DNA from: Candidatus Delongbacteria bacterium
Lineage (GTDB): Bacteria; UBA4055
Direction: 5' to 3'
Length of the DNA stretch: 7,596 nt
Assembly (NCBI GenBank): GCA_013139625.1
Contig: WTAK01000314.1
Location: forward strand, 1 to 7,596
Under the pieces are notes generated by a model, which saw nothing but the letters and a program-made list of their open reading frames with translations, was not told where the DNA came from and did not search any database. Numbering within the stretch: position 1 is the stretch's first letter; every line of letters begins with the position of its first letter. Below are positions 1-7,262 of this stretch, one piece after another. Position numbers and translations under genes: made by a program.

Positions 1-10
1 TTAGCAGAAG

Positions 11-670
11 TTAGAAATTATCATTTATTGAGTTTCCGGTAATTCCAATTATTACTTCATAACTATTTTCAATATCAGGGTCAATAATATCATCGTAAGT
101 AATATCTTGGATAAATATATCCACTTCTTCAGATCTAGGTTTAGTATGAACAAAATTGATCGGAATATTGCCAGGAAGTGAAGTATTGTTAAAGTCTGTG
201 AAATTTCCATCTGTTACTATGAAAATATTCTCATATTTGTTCTTTAATGTAATGAGAGTGGATAAATTATTAATATTTGAAAAGTTATCTTTGAAATCCA
301 GGTTTAAGAGATTGTTTGCAGATCTAATGCTGTCTCCAAACTCATATTTTGAAAAGTCATCATAGTTAAGAATATTTTCTAGTAAAGATCTTACGGATGC
401 TGATTCTGTAGAATCATTTTGTATTATGGATAAAGAATTATCAAATAATATGAGGTTTTGGATTATTACTTTCTTAGAATTTTCGATATTCAATATGGGA
501 TTGAAAAATATCAGAGATAGCAAGAATAGTAGAATAGATCTTGAAATTATTAAAAATATTTTTTGGGAGTTATTTAAGTTAGATCGTAAGTAATACCATT
601 TTGAAAAATAAATAATGATCGGGATCAATAGGATTAAAAATATGCCTGGAAAACTAAGATCAATATTCAT
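11..670 (-). CDS. Two-helix membrane protein with VWA-type domain, apparently truncated after the domain
   Basis: Function is not known; the layout resembles BatA-like and other VWA membrane proteins of diderm bacteria. Two hydrophobic helices lie at about residues 8-23 and 38-60. A predicted VWA domain follows, with a metal-site motif DNSLS at 77-81 and a second acidic motif TDG at 153-155. Residues from about 184 (DIFIQDITYDD) look like the first strands of an Ig-like domain, but the protein stops at 219, in what appears to be mid-strand. Proteins of this layout usually run to several hundred residues more, so this copy may be broken or frameshifted, or simply short. The ATG is the first possible start, since an in-frame TAA lies two codons upstream. 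It has no recognisable Shine-Dalgarno site, unlike most neighbours. It lies 74 bp behind the 443-residue gene, with a stem-loop between them. The VWA assignment rests on motifs and layout only. Confidence 0.72.
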   Translation of the reverse strand: MNIDLSFPGIFLILLIPIIIYFSKWYYLRSNLNNSQKIFLIISRSILLFLLSLIFFNPILNIENSKKVIIQNLILFDNSLSIIQNDSTESASVRSLLENILNYDDFSKYEFGDSIRSANNLLNLDFKDNFSNINNLSTLITLKNKYENIFIVTDGNFTDFNNTSLPGNIPINFVHTKPRSEEVDIFIQDITYDDIIDPDIENSYEVIIGITGNSINDNF

Positions 671-701
671 AAGTCAAGTTATCGTTTTACATTAAATTAA
701 T

Positions 702-722
702 ACGGCGGCATATTGCCGCCGT
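702..722 (-). terminator. GC-rich stem-loop between the 443-residue gene and the VWA gene
   Basis: Perfect 9-bp inverted repeat, ACGGCGGCA at 702-710 and TGCCGCCGT at 714-722, with a 3-base loop, in otherwise AT-rich DNA. It starts 22 bases past the stop of the 443-residue gene. On the minus strand it is followed by ATTAATTTAATG, which is T-rich but not a clean T run, so termination may be partial. Only 31 bases separate it from the next start codon, too few for a complete promoter. An attenuator or an mRNA-stabilising hairpin inside an operon fits as well as a terminator. Confidence 0.45.
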
Positions 723-744
723 GTTATAGAAAGTAAGTTAATAA

Positions 745-2076
745 TTATTCTTTTTTATCTTCAATTTCATCACCTTCAGGATTTAGATCATCGAAATCAA
801 ACCCGCTTGATATTAAAGATTTTTTATCTAAAGTTTTTTCTTTTGAATCTTCTTTAGGTGTTTCTTCAGTTGTATCCTCAGTAGATCCAAAATCAAGATC
901 AAGATTATCCCCCATTGGTTCTGGAGTTTTTTCAAGCATCGGTGCTTTTTTAGTCTTAAGAGTTTTCATCTTTTTAGGCTCAGGTTCTGGTTTTGCTATT
1001 GGCTTTTCTTCAACATCCTCTTCTTTGTGTTCCTTCCCATATGGAGTTTCAAATTTGTCTAAAAGGATCATCATTATCTCTTCGATAACGTTATCAATAT
1101 TATTACCAACAGCTTCAATGTTAATTATAGAAGCAACATCAAGATAAAATGTCTCATATTTTTCATAAAGACCACCTTTCTTACTGATTAAAAGAAGACC
1201 AACAAGAGCAAGAATAATGATGCCCATTACGATTATAATGATAATAGATATTAAACCCATTCCCGATGAAGCTTCACTTCCATCATCAACAAGTCCGTCA
1301 GCTTCACTTATTGCAAACTCATCAGAATCATAACTACCATCATCTGTCAGAGCCATATCGGTACTATCTAACTCAGTATTTTCTTCAATTATTTCCTCAA
1401 CTGCGGCCTCTTCAAAACCTGATGATACAACAGTAATGAATAATTGATTTATCTTACTTTTGCCTACAGGTCTATACAGAACAATTTCCTGTTCAAAATT
1501 TTCACTACGTGCTAATGAAATTTCAATTGTATTGATCCCTTTACTGAATTTAAGGTCAGTATCAGAAATGATTCCGACCAAGCTCTTATCATAATCAGCT
1601 TTGAATTTACTATAATATTTTTTTACGGAGTTTAAGTAAACCATGGCTGATGGTTTGTCGGGAGATAATTCAACTTCAGTATATGTTGAAAATAAAGTAT
1701 CATTTTCTACAATTTGAATCTCGGGCATATATTTAGCTGAAAGATAAATACGCTGTTTCTTACCAATGTTCTTCTTCACAAAAGTAAAACTTGTTTTATA
1801 AACTTTATCTATTTCTTTATCTTCATCATCGACAAGTCTAATATCATAGATCAATTCAACAATTCCATTGCTTCCTTTTTTCATAACGAATGGCTTTTTG
1901 ATCTCAGATTGATAGTTGTAGGTATCATGATTTTTCAACTCTAATCTTACTTTTCCATATTCACCATCACCGAAACCAAAATTTCTTTTCTTTGAAAATT
2001 CCAGTTTTTGAATACTGAACAACATTTGTGTAAGCATCAAGATCGAGATCAAGATAAAAGACAATTTTTTTAACAT
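745..2076 (-). CDS. Signal-peptide, single-pass envelope protein with periplasmic domain and acidic cytoplasmic tail (unknown function)
   Basis: I do not recognise a family. Residues 1 to about 21 form a signal peptide (MLKK, then a hydrophobic core). Residues 22-220 look beta-rich, probably one or two beta-sandwich domains, and have no cysteines. Residues 221-272 are a very acidic linker. A strong membrane helix spans about 273-298 (GLISIIIIIVMGIIILALVG) and is followed by KKGG, so the tail should be cytoplasmic. The tail begins with a likely helix (304-342), then Pro/Glu/Lys-rich sequence, and carries two similar acidic-hydrophobic motifs, LDLDFG (392-397) and FDFDDL (426-431). The layout (signal peptide, beta domains, helix, tail) is like BatD, which would fit the VWA gene next to it, but I see no sequence motif proving this. 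The start is secure: GGAGG lies 5 bases upstream and a TGA stop immediately precedes the ATG. It begins 33 bp after priA and is probably co-transcribed with it. Confidence 0.85.
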   Translation of the reverse strand: MLKKLSFILISILMLTQMLFSIQKLEFSKKRNFGFGDGEYGKVRLELKNHDTYNYQSEIKKPFVMKKGSNGIVELIYDIRLVDDEDKEIDKVYKTSFTFVKKNIGKKQRIYLSAKYMPEIQIVENDTLFSTYTEVELSPDKPSAMVYLNSVKKYYSKFKADYDKSLVGIISDTDLKFSKGINTIEISLARSENFEQEIVLYRPVGKSKINQLFITVVSSGFEEAAVEEIIEENTELDSTDMALTDDGSYDSDEFAISEADGLVDDGSEASSGMGLISIIIIIVMGIIILALVGLLLISKKGGLYEKYETFYLDVASIINIEAVGNNIDNVIEEIMMILLDKFETPYGKEHKEEDVEEKPIAKPEPEPKKMKTLKTKKAPMLEKTPEPMGDNLDLDFGSTEDTTEETPKEDSKEKTLDKKSLISSGFDFDDLNPEGDEIEDKKE

Positions 2077-2109
2077 TCAATCCTCCGTAGGATAATAATT
2101 TAACATAAT

Positions 2110-4338
2110 TTAGATAACTTCCAATGGATCTATATCAATAGAAACTTTAACGTTTGACTTAACTTTGAAACTCCTAAAGGCATTTTTTATAGCCGATCTT
2201 AGGATGTTTCCATTGCCATCATATTCTGAGTTTGTTTTAGCAATAACATTCATCCTGTAAATATTGTTGACTTTAAGCACCATTCTATCAACCGGTTTAT
2301 AAACTATCAATTTTTTATTTTGATCAATTAATAATTTATACAATTCTAAAGAAGATCGCTTCATATCTTCATAGATCTTAGAAGAGAACATTATCTTTGC
2401 CATCTTAGCAAATGGGGGATACCCGGCAAGTTCTCTATTTTCAAGTTCATTTTTTATATAACCAATATAGTCATGTTTTCTTGCATATTCAAGAACATGG
2501 TTCGATTCGCTGTAAGTTTGTACCAATACCCTACCATTTATTTCACCTCTACCTGCTCTGCCAGAAACTTGGGTGATCAGTTGAAATGCTCTTTCATCAG
2601 ACCTATAATCCGGAAATATAAGCTCAGTGTCAACATTCACAATACAGACTAAGCTAACATTATGAAAATCAAGTCCTTTAGCGATCATTTGAGTACCAAC
2701 CAATATTGAAGACTTATTGTTTTCAAATTCACGAAGGATCTTAAAGTGACTTTCTTTTTTTCTTGTAGAGTCCTGGTCCATTCTAAGGATCTTTGTATCA
2801 GGAAATAACTTACTTAACTCAAATGCAACTTGCTCCGTTCCTGTACCCTTAAAAGATATATTAGATTTGCCACAAATACCACAATAATCTTTTGCTTTTT
2901 CGAAGTAACCACAATGGTGGCATATAAGCTGTTTTGAGTGCAAATGATATGTTAATGACACAGAACAATTCGGACAGGTGCTGACACTTCCACAGGATTC
3001 ACAAACAAGATGAGTGGAATATCCTCTTCTATTCTGAAGTACAATTATCTGCCTTCCCTGATCTAATTCTTCACGCAAGGACTCAATAACGGAATCTTCA
3101 AATATTTGATAAAATTGTTTTCTTTTTACAATAACTATTTCAGGCAACTTAGCCCTTCCTATTCTTTTAGTTAATTCCAAAAGCGAATATTTCCCGGTTG
3201 ATGCATTATGAAATGAGTCTATAGATGGAGTAGCAGAACCTAAAATTATAGGTATTTTATTTAATTTTCCTCTTACTATTGCCATATCTCTTGCATTGTA
3301 CCTTGGTGAAGGATCTGATTGCTTATAGGCACTTTCGTGTTCTTCATCAACTATTATCAATCCTAAATTATCCAACGGAGCAAAGATAGCGGATCTTGGT
3401 CCAATTACGATGGAGTATTTATTTGCCTTAATACCTCTCCAGCTATCATATTTTTCACCTTCTGAAAGGCGACTGTGCAATACTGCAACCTCATCACCAA
3501 ATACTTCTCTAAATCTTTTCACAGTTTGAGGTGTCAATGATATTTCAGGTATCAATACAATTACTGTTTTCTTTTTCTCTCTGACTTTTTTGATAGCTTC
3601 GATATAAACTGCAGTTTTACCACTTCCTGTAAGACCGTAGATTAAGAATGTGTCAAAGATATTTTTATCAATTGATCTCTCAATTTCATTAACGCAATGA
3701 TCTTGTTCTTCAGTCAATGAAAATTTAACAGCATCATTAATGCTCTCTGTCATGATAGTACTTAGCCTGATATCTTCCTTTTTTACCTTCTTGCATAAGC
3801 CTAACGAAATAGCTTTTGAGATTATGTGATCAGAGAAATTATATATTTCTTTAATTTCCTTCTGAGATACTCCGATAGTATTTTCTAAAAGAAAATCTAT
3901 AAATTCGTTAATTCTTTTACTGAATATTTTCTCAGGTAAAGGCAAAATAGGAGTTATATAATTCAAGTATTTAATTTTATTAATATTACCTTCAATAAAT
4001 CGATCGATCTTACCATATAATGCAGTTGGTAAAGCCTGTTTGAGAACTTGCCCGAAAGATGATAAGTAATATTTTGATATCCATTTGCAAAATAATAACA
4101 TTTCTTCATTGAACACAGGTTTAGGATCAATAATACGATCAATCTTAATTACTCTATAATCAGGTTTGTCTTTCAGCAGTGAAGTGATAACTCCGATCAT
4201 TTTTCTTCGGTTAAAATTTGCCAAGACCCTAGATCCAATGAGAGTTTTAGTTTCAACAGTGGTATCAATAGAATAGGTGAATTCCTTATCTATTGGAATT
4301 GGGAAAGATACATTAATATATATATTGACTGTTTCCAT
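2110..4338 (-). CDS. priA: Primosomal protein N' (replication restart helicase PriA)
   Basis: PriA is a 3'-to-5' DNA helicase that recognises abandoned replication forks and recombination intermediates and starts reloading of the replicative helicase. At 742 residues it has normal length (E. coli PriA is 732). The N-terminal 3'-end-binding region covers about 1-105. Helicase motifs follow: Walker A GLTGSGKT (235-242), Walker B DEEH (331-334), the aromatic-rich loop region around RYNARD (346-351), GSAT (367-370), motif V around GTQMIAKGLDF (548-558) and motif VI QVSGRAGRG (590-598). Between the two helicase lobes sit eight zinc-binding cysteines: C446, C449, C455, C458, C473, C476, C486 and C489. 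The C-terminal domain starts near YPPF (640-643). All key residues are present, so the protein should be active. An in-frame TAG four codons upstream limits the start to this ATG, which has only a weak ribosome site. It is the first gene of the minus-strand block. Confidence 0.98.
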   Translation of the reverse strand: METVNIYINVSFPIPIDKEFTYSIDTTVETKTLIGSRVLANFNRRKMIGVITSLLKDKPDYRVIKIDRIIDPKPVFNEEMLLFCKWISKYYLSSFGQVLKQALPTALYGKIDRFIEGNINKIKYLNYITPILPLPEKIFSKRINEFIDFLLENTIGVSQKEIKEIYNFSDHIISKAISLGLCKKVKKEDIRLSTIMTESINDAVKFSLTEEQDHCVNEIERSIDKNIFDTFLIYGLTGSGKTAVYIEAIKKVREKKKTVIVLIPEISLTPQTVKRFREVFGDEVAVLHSRLSEGEKYDSWRGIKANKYSIVIGPRSAIFAPLDNLGLIIVDEEHESAYKQSDPSPRYNARDMAIVRGKLNKIPIILGSATPSIDSFHNASTGKYSLLELTKRIGRAKLPEIVIVKRKQFYQIFEDSVIESLREELDQGRQIIVLQNRRGYSTHLVCESCGSVSTCPNCSVSLTYHLHSKQLICHHCGYFEKAKDYCGICGKSNISFKGTGTEQVAFELSKLFPDTKILRMDQDSTRKKESHFKILREFENNKSSILVGTQMIAKGLDFHNVSLVCIVNVDTELIFPDYRSDERAFQLITQVSGRAGRGEINGRVLVQTYSESNHVLEYARKHDYIGYIKNELENRELAGYPPFAKMAKIMFSSKIYEDMKRSSLELYKLLIDQNKKLIVYKPVDRMVLKVNNIYRMNVIAKTNSEYDGNGNILRSAIKNAFRSFKVKSNVKVSIDIDPLEVI

Positions 4339-4361
4339 CTGTGTCCACTATAGAATTATAC

Positions 4362-4402
4362 GGCTTGATAAAAATAAATATAAAATTAATGATTAACAAG
4401 CC
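4362..4402. repeat. Imperfect inverted repeat spanning the candidate priA promoter
   Basis: Arms GGCTTGATAA (4362-4371) and TTAACAAGCC (4393-4402) match at 9 of 10 positions and are 21 bases apart. The GC-containing ends GGCTTG/CAAGCC stand out in a region that is otherwise almost all A and T. The arms cover the candidate -35 box and the -10/start region of priA, as an operator for a dimeric repressor might. No regulator is known, so this is suggestive only. Confidence 0.3.
4371..4399 (-). promoter_or_regulatory. Candidate promoter for priA
   Basis: On the minus strand, TTGTTA (complement of 4394-4399), a 17-base spacer and TATTTT (complement of 4371-4376) give a 4/6 plus 4/6 match to the housekeeping consensus. 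This would leave a leader of about 25-30 bases. A perfect TATAAT also lies closer to the gene (complement of 4355-4360), but it has a poor -35 partner and would leave a leader of only about 9 bases. In sequence this AT-rich such matches are common, so the choice is uncertain. Confidence 0.3.
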
Positions 4403-4463
4403 ATAACATATTTTAAAAAATGATATGCATCATAACTTCCCTATAGAAATAAAATAATTTACA

Positions 4464-4495
4464 TTTGCAAAAAAGTTGAACTATGCGTATTTTAG
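4464..4495 (+). promoter_or_regulatory. Candidate promoter for the zinc-ribbon gene operon
   Basis: TTGCAA (4465-4470), a 17-base spacer and TATTTT (4488-4493) fit the sigma-70 type at 4/6 in each box. The same bases also resemble the Bacteroidota-type promoter: TTTG at 4464-4467, then TATTTTAG (compare TAnnTTTG) at 4488-4495, 20 bases apart. Transcription from here would give a leader of about 50 bases ending in a good ribosome site, GGAGA at 4541-4545. Matches by chance are likely in this AT-rich stretch. Confidence 0.35.
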
Positions 4496-4552
4496 TCTTG
4501 TGAATTAAAAAAGATAATAAATTCTTATTCTAACTATATCGGAGAATTAAAG

Positions 4553-6658
4553 ATGGCAGATAAAAACACATATGATTTTGGACTATACGGCAGATGTCCT
4601 GTTTGTAAAGATATAACAGCTGAAATTTGTGATGGATGTGGTGCTAAAGATTCTTTTACAGATTCGAGTAAGCCTGGAATTGTAGTCTGTACCAAGTGTA
4701 ATATGGAGCATAGTATTGAATGTGTAAAGAAAAGCTGCAATGGTCAGATAAAAGTTCTTAAGACTCCGAAGAATGAAGATGAGAGAAAAAGAATAGATGA
4801 ATTTATTTACAGAAAAAAACATAAGGATATGGACAATAGAGAGTTTATCATAAAGGAAGCTGCTAAAAAAACAGTTATAAAAGCTGTTGAAGTTCCATTG
4901 GATGATGAAATAGAAAAATCTGGTATTATTAAGCTGGATGCAGGAATGGAAGAATTGTTGGCAAGTACAAGAAAAGGTACTTTAGAAAAAACAACTATTG
5001 AACCATTGACAGCTTCCGATACTCCACCTGTCAAGGATGAAGTAAGCATTGGACTACAAAAAGAAAGTTTTGTAGAGGAACCAACGCCAATTATTACAAC
5101 TGAGCAAGTAGTTATTGAACCAAAGGTAGAAAAGGAAGATAGCATAAGTATAGATATGAATGATGTTATTATGGATGACGATTTTGCGGGAAAAGTTGTA
5201 GAGGAGAAAAAAGATGAAGTTAAAGAGGAAATTTTATTAAAGCCTACGCCGGAAGTTGCTGAAGTTCAAGATATAGCCATCAATAAAGAAGAGGTTATTG
5301 AAACAGCTGAACCAGAAGAAGTAAGAATAGAAGGCGAAATAGATTTAAAGATAAGTGCAACTGAATCAATAGATGAAGAGCTTCCATCTGAAGTAAAGCA
5401 GGAAGTAGATCTTATCCAGGATTTTTGGCATAAGAAAGATGTAACTGAACAGGAAGAGAAAAAAGAAGAAGAAAGAAGGATCGTAAATCAGTTCTATGAT
5501 GAACAAGATGATACTGCTCTGGATAAAAAGATAAATTTTGAAAACGTATATAATGAAACAAGCTACTTTGACTGTAAGGTTTGTGGAAAAGAAGAGATGA
5601 AGATCGTCTGTGATCAATGTGGTCAGAGTAATCAATTCTCCCTTAATTATGACGCATTAAGTTGTAAATGTGGAAATATGATAAAAGTGATGACTTGTGA
5701 TTGCGGTGCTAAGCATGGACATAGTGATTTCTATCTTATTTCTGAAGGAATTAAATGGCAGTATTCAAAATCAAAAAGCTACTATAACTATAGAAAGGGT
5801 AGATTGTTAGTTTTCTCTACCTGTCCTACTTGTAATGTATTTACTGTAGAAAAATGTAAAGTTTGTGGTAGTAAAGTAAATTTTGGTGCTCCAAATAAGA
5901 ATAATGAAGCATATTGCAAGAATTGTGGTACAGTTAATCAGTTCATTTGTGAGAATAGAAATTGTGATAATTCAGTTAAAACACTTAAGAATCCAAGTTC
6001 GATAGAAGAAAAATTAGATTTCTTAAATGAAGTAATGAACTTCAAAACAAGAATAAATGAAAAGAAAGTTAAGTATTCAGAACCCGGTGGTGATAAAAAA
6101 GTTGCAAGTTCATCCTCATCACAAGGCATTTCAATCGGGAATGTTTCCTCAACACCTGATTTTACAAATTCATTTATTGAAGAATTTGATAATAAAACGA
6201 AAGACTTGATTACAAATTCATTTATTGAAGAAGTAGAAACTGAAGTAAATCAAAGAAAGAAAGTTGATGATGAGTTAAGAAGTTTTAATAGAGATAACTT
6301 TGCTCCTAGAGCTCCTGGTATTTCTTTGGGTGGAGAGAAGACTGATGATGGTGAAGAAGAAGATAATGTTATTGCATTTGATGACTCAGGTAAAGGTATG
6401 GGGTTCTATATCATTATAGTGGTCATCATTGCAGTCATCGGTGTTGGAGGATGGTGGGGTTATAATAACTTTGTCGTAAAAAAATCTAATCCGGTCGTTA
6501 CTCCAGAGCCAAAGGAAGTTGTTGTTGAAAAGCCAATCGTTGAAGAGGTGCCTGCTGTTGTAGATTCGACAGTTGCAATAACAGATTCAACCGTGGTTAT
6601 TCCAGACTCTACTAAAGTTGTTGAAGATAAAAACGAACAAATTGAAGACAAAAAATAA
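4553..6658 (+). CDS. Membrane-anchored protein with three 8-cysteine double zinc-ribbon modules (unknown function)
   Basis: I do not recognise a named family. All 24 cysteines lie in three modules of eight. Module 1 is C15, C18, C26, C29, C46, C49, C57, C62. Module 2 is C341, C344, C353, C356, C371, C373, C382, C384. Module 3 is C424, C427, C435, C438, C455, C458, C466, C471. Each module should bind two zinc ions. Modules 1 and 3 have identical cysteine spacing and both end in a Leu-Lys-rich stretch (VLKTPKN, TLKNPSS); module 2 is diverged. About 270 residues of Glu/Lys/Val-rich, probably disordered linker separate modules 1 and 2. A single membrane helix at about 617-637 is followed by a 60-residue tail with heptad-spaced DST motifs (671, 678, 685). 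With no signal peptide and reduced-type cysteines, the zinc modules should be cytoplasmic and the tail periplasmic, although the KK just after the helix argues the other way. GGAGA 7 bases upstream supports this ATG. It is probably co-transcribed with the next gene, 13 bp away. Confidence 0.88.
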   Translation: MADKNTYDFGLYGRCPVCKDITAEICDGCGAKDSFTDSSKPGIVVCTKCNMEHSIECVKKSCNGQIKVLKTPKNEDERKRIDEFIYRKKHKDMDNREFIIKEAAKKTVIKAVEVPLDDEIEKSGIIKLDAGMEELLASTRKGTLEKTTIEPLTASDTPPVKDEVSIGLQKESFVEEPTPIITTEQVVIEPKVEKEDSISIDMNDVIMDDDFAGKVVEEKKDEVKEEILLKPTPEVAEVQDIAINKEEVIETAEPEEVRIEGEIDLKISATESIDEELPSEVKQEVDLIQDFWHKKDVTEQEEKKEEERRIVNQFYDEQDDTALDKKINFENVYNETSYFDCKVCGKEEMKIVCDQCGQSNQFSLNYDALSCKCGNMIKVMTCDCGAKHGHSDFYLISEGIKWQYSKSKSYYNYRKGRLLVFSTCPTCNVFTVEKCKVCGSKVNFGAPNKNNEAYCKNCGTVNQFICENRNCDNSVKTLKNPSSIEEKLDFLNEVMNFKTRINEKKVKYSEPGGDKKVASSSSSQGISIGNVSSTPDFTNSFIEEFDNKTKDLITNSFIEEVETEVNQRKKVDDELRSFNRDNFAPRAPGISLGGEKTDDGEEEDNVIAFDDSGKGMGFYIIIVVIIAVIGVGGWWGYNNFVVKKSNPVVTPEPKEVVVEKPIVEEVPAVVDSTVAITDSTVVIPDSTKVVEDKNEQIEDKK
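6162..6232 (+). repeat. 23-bp exact direct repeat inside the zinc-ribbon gene (TNSFIEE motif)
   Basis: The same 23 bases occur at 6162-6184 and 6210-6232, exactly 48 bases (16 codons) apart and in frame. They encode TNSFIEE at residues 538-544 and again at 554-560, in the linker before the membrane helix. The sequence around the two copies is not similar. Exact identity at DNA level suggests a recent local duplication. Confidence 0.85.
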
Positions 6659-6671
6659 AAACGGAGAAAAA

Positions 6672-7220
6672 ATGAAAAAGATCAAATTAGTTGTGTTAAT
6701 GACAATGCTTCTAGGAGCAACACTGCTTAATGCAGACACTTACGGAAAGCAAAACTACTTTGCAGTTAACCCTTTTGGACTAATCTTCAATATATATTCA
6801 GGTGAGTATGGAAGATTTTTGGATGCTGAAGGAACTACTGAGATTAATATTCCATTTTATGCTACAATTTGGGATAACATCAATGCTTACGGAATTGGAG
6901 CAAAGTACAGAATTTATAAAGATGGAAAGGGTGAAGGTATCTTTTACGGTGGTGGTATAGAATTAGATATGGTTACCTGGGAATGGGACTGGTGGAATGG
7001 AACTACTTGGGATACACAAGATGAATCATGGACAATTATAACTCCATTAGGAGAACTTGGTTACAGATGGACTTGGGACAATGGTTGGACTATTGCTCCT
7101 TCAATTGAAGCAGGTTTTACTGTATCTACCTATGATGGAGATGATGCATGGGGCGATCCTGACTACGGAGCTGGTGGTGTTGCTTGGGGACTTAACCTAG
7201 GTATTGCTTACATGTTTTAA
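6672..7220 (+). CDS. Small Trp-rich outer-membrane beta-barrel protein (predicted)
   Basis: The 182-residue product starts with a clear signal peptide, MKKIKLVVLM and onward, with likely cleavage after LNA (19-21). The mature part alternates short polar and aromatic strands with Gly-rich turns and ends in LNLGIAYMF. A terminal Phe is the usual signal for the outer-membrane assembly machinery. The size fits an eight-stranded barrel. Tryptophan is unusually common, at least 12 residues, clustered as WEWDWWNGTTW (103-113) in what may be an exposed loop; a second acidic patch, YDGDDAWGDPDYG, lies at 154-166. I chose the ATG at 6672 because GGAG lies 5 bases upstream and the signal peptide begins there. 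An in-frame ATG at 6618 would add 18 Lys/Asn-rich residues read out of frame from the previous gene's tail. It sits 13 bp after the zinc-ribbon gene and ahead of a strong terminator. Specific function is unknown. Confidence 0.85.
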   Translation: MKKIKLVVLMTMLLGATLLNADTYGKQNYFAVNPFGLIFNIYSGEYGRFLDAEGTTEINIPFYATIWDNINAYGIGAKYRIYKDGKGEGIFYGGGIELDMVTWEWDWWNGTTWDTQDESWTIITPLGELGYRWTWDNGWTIAPSIEAGFTVSTYDGDDAWGDPDYGAGGVAWGLNLGIAYMF

Positions 7221-7236
7221 ATAAGAATATTAAATT

Positions 7237-7262
7237 AAAAGCCGGTTTATCCGGCTTTTTTT
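7237..7262 (+). terminator. Intrinsic terminator after the outer-membrane protein gene
   Basis: AAAAGCCGG (7237-7245) and CCGGCTTTT (7251-7259) form a 9-bp stem with a 5-base loop TTTAT. A run of seven T (7256-7262) follows at once, and the A run on the 5' side makes a weaker minus-strand terminator possible. It ends 17 bases before the next gene, so expression of the lipoprotein gene depends on read-through or on a promoter that overlaps this hairpin. Confidence 0.9.

Noticed and set aside
156..365. Plus-strand open frame of 69 codons
   Set aside because: It lies wholly opposite the VWA gene, and the encoded sequence has no domain or signal features.
2872..3003. Eight cysteines in PriA as a link to the zinc-ribbon protein
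   Set aside because: These are the normal PriA zinc sites with the usual family spacing, which differs from that of the zinc-ribbon protein.
4421..4432. TGAT-N4-ATCA dyad in the intergenic region
   Set aside because: Four-base arms are expected by chance in a 214-base AT-rich stretch.
4807..5145. Minus-strand open frame of 112 codons, with others at 4534-4740, 4583-4822, 5366-5635, 5938-6129 and 6460-6651
   Set aside because: All are antisense to the zinc-ribbon gene. Their Ser/Thr/Phe-rich products are what the complement of a Glu/Lys-rich coding region gives.
6618..6671. Earlier in-frame ATG for the outer-membrane protein, adding 18 residues
   Set aside because: It lies inside the tail of the zinc-ribbon gene, adds a Lys/Asn-rich stretch ahead of a complete signal peptide, and the ATG at 6672 has its own well-spaced GGAG.
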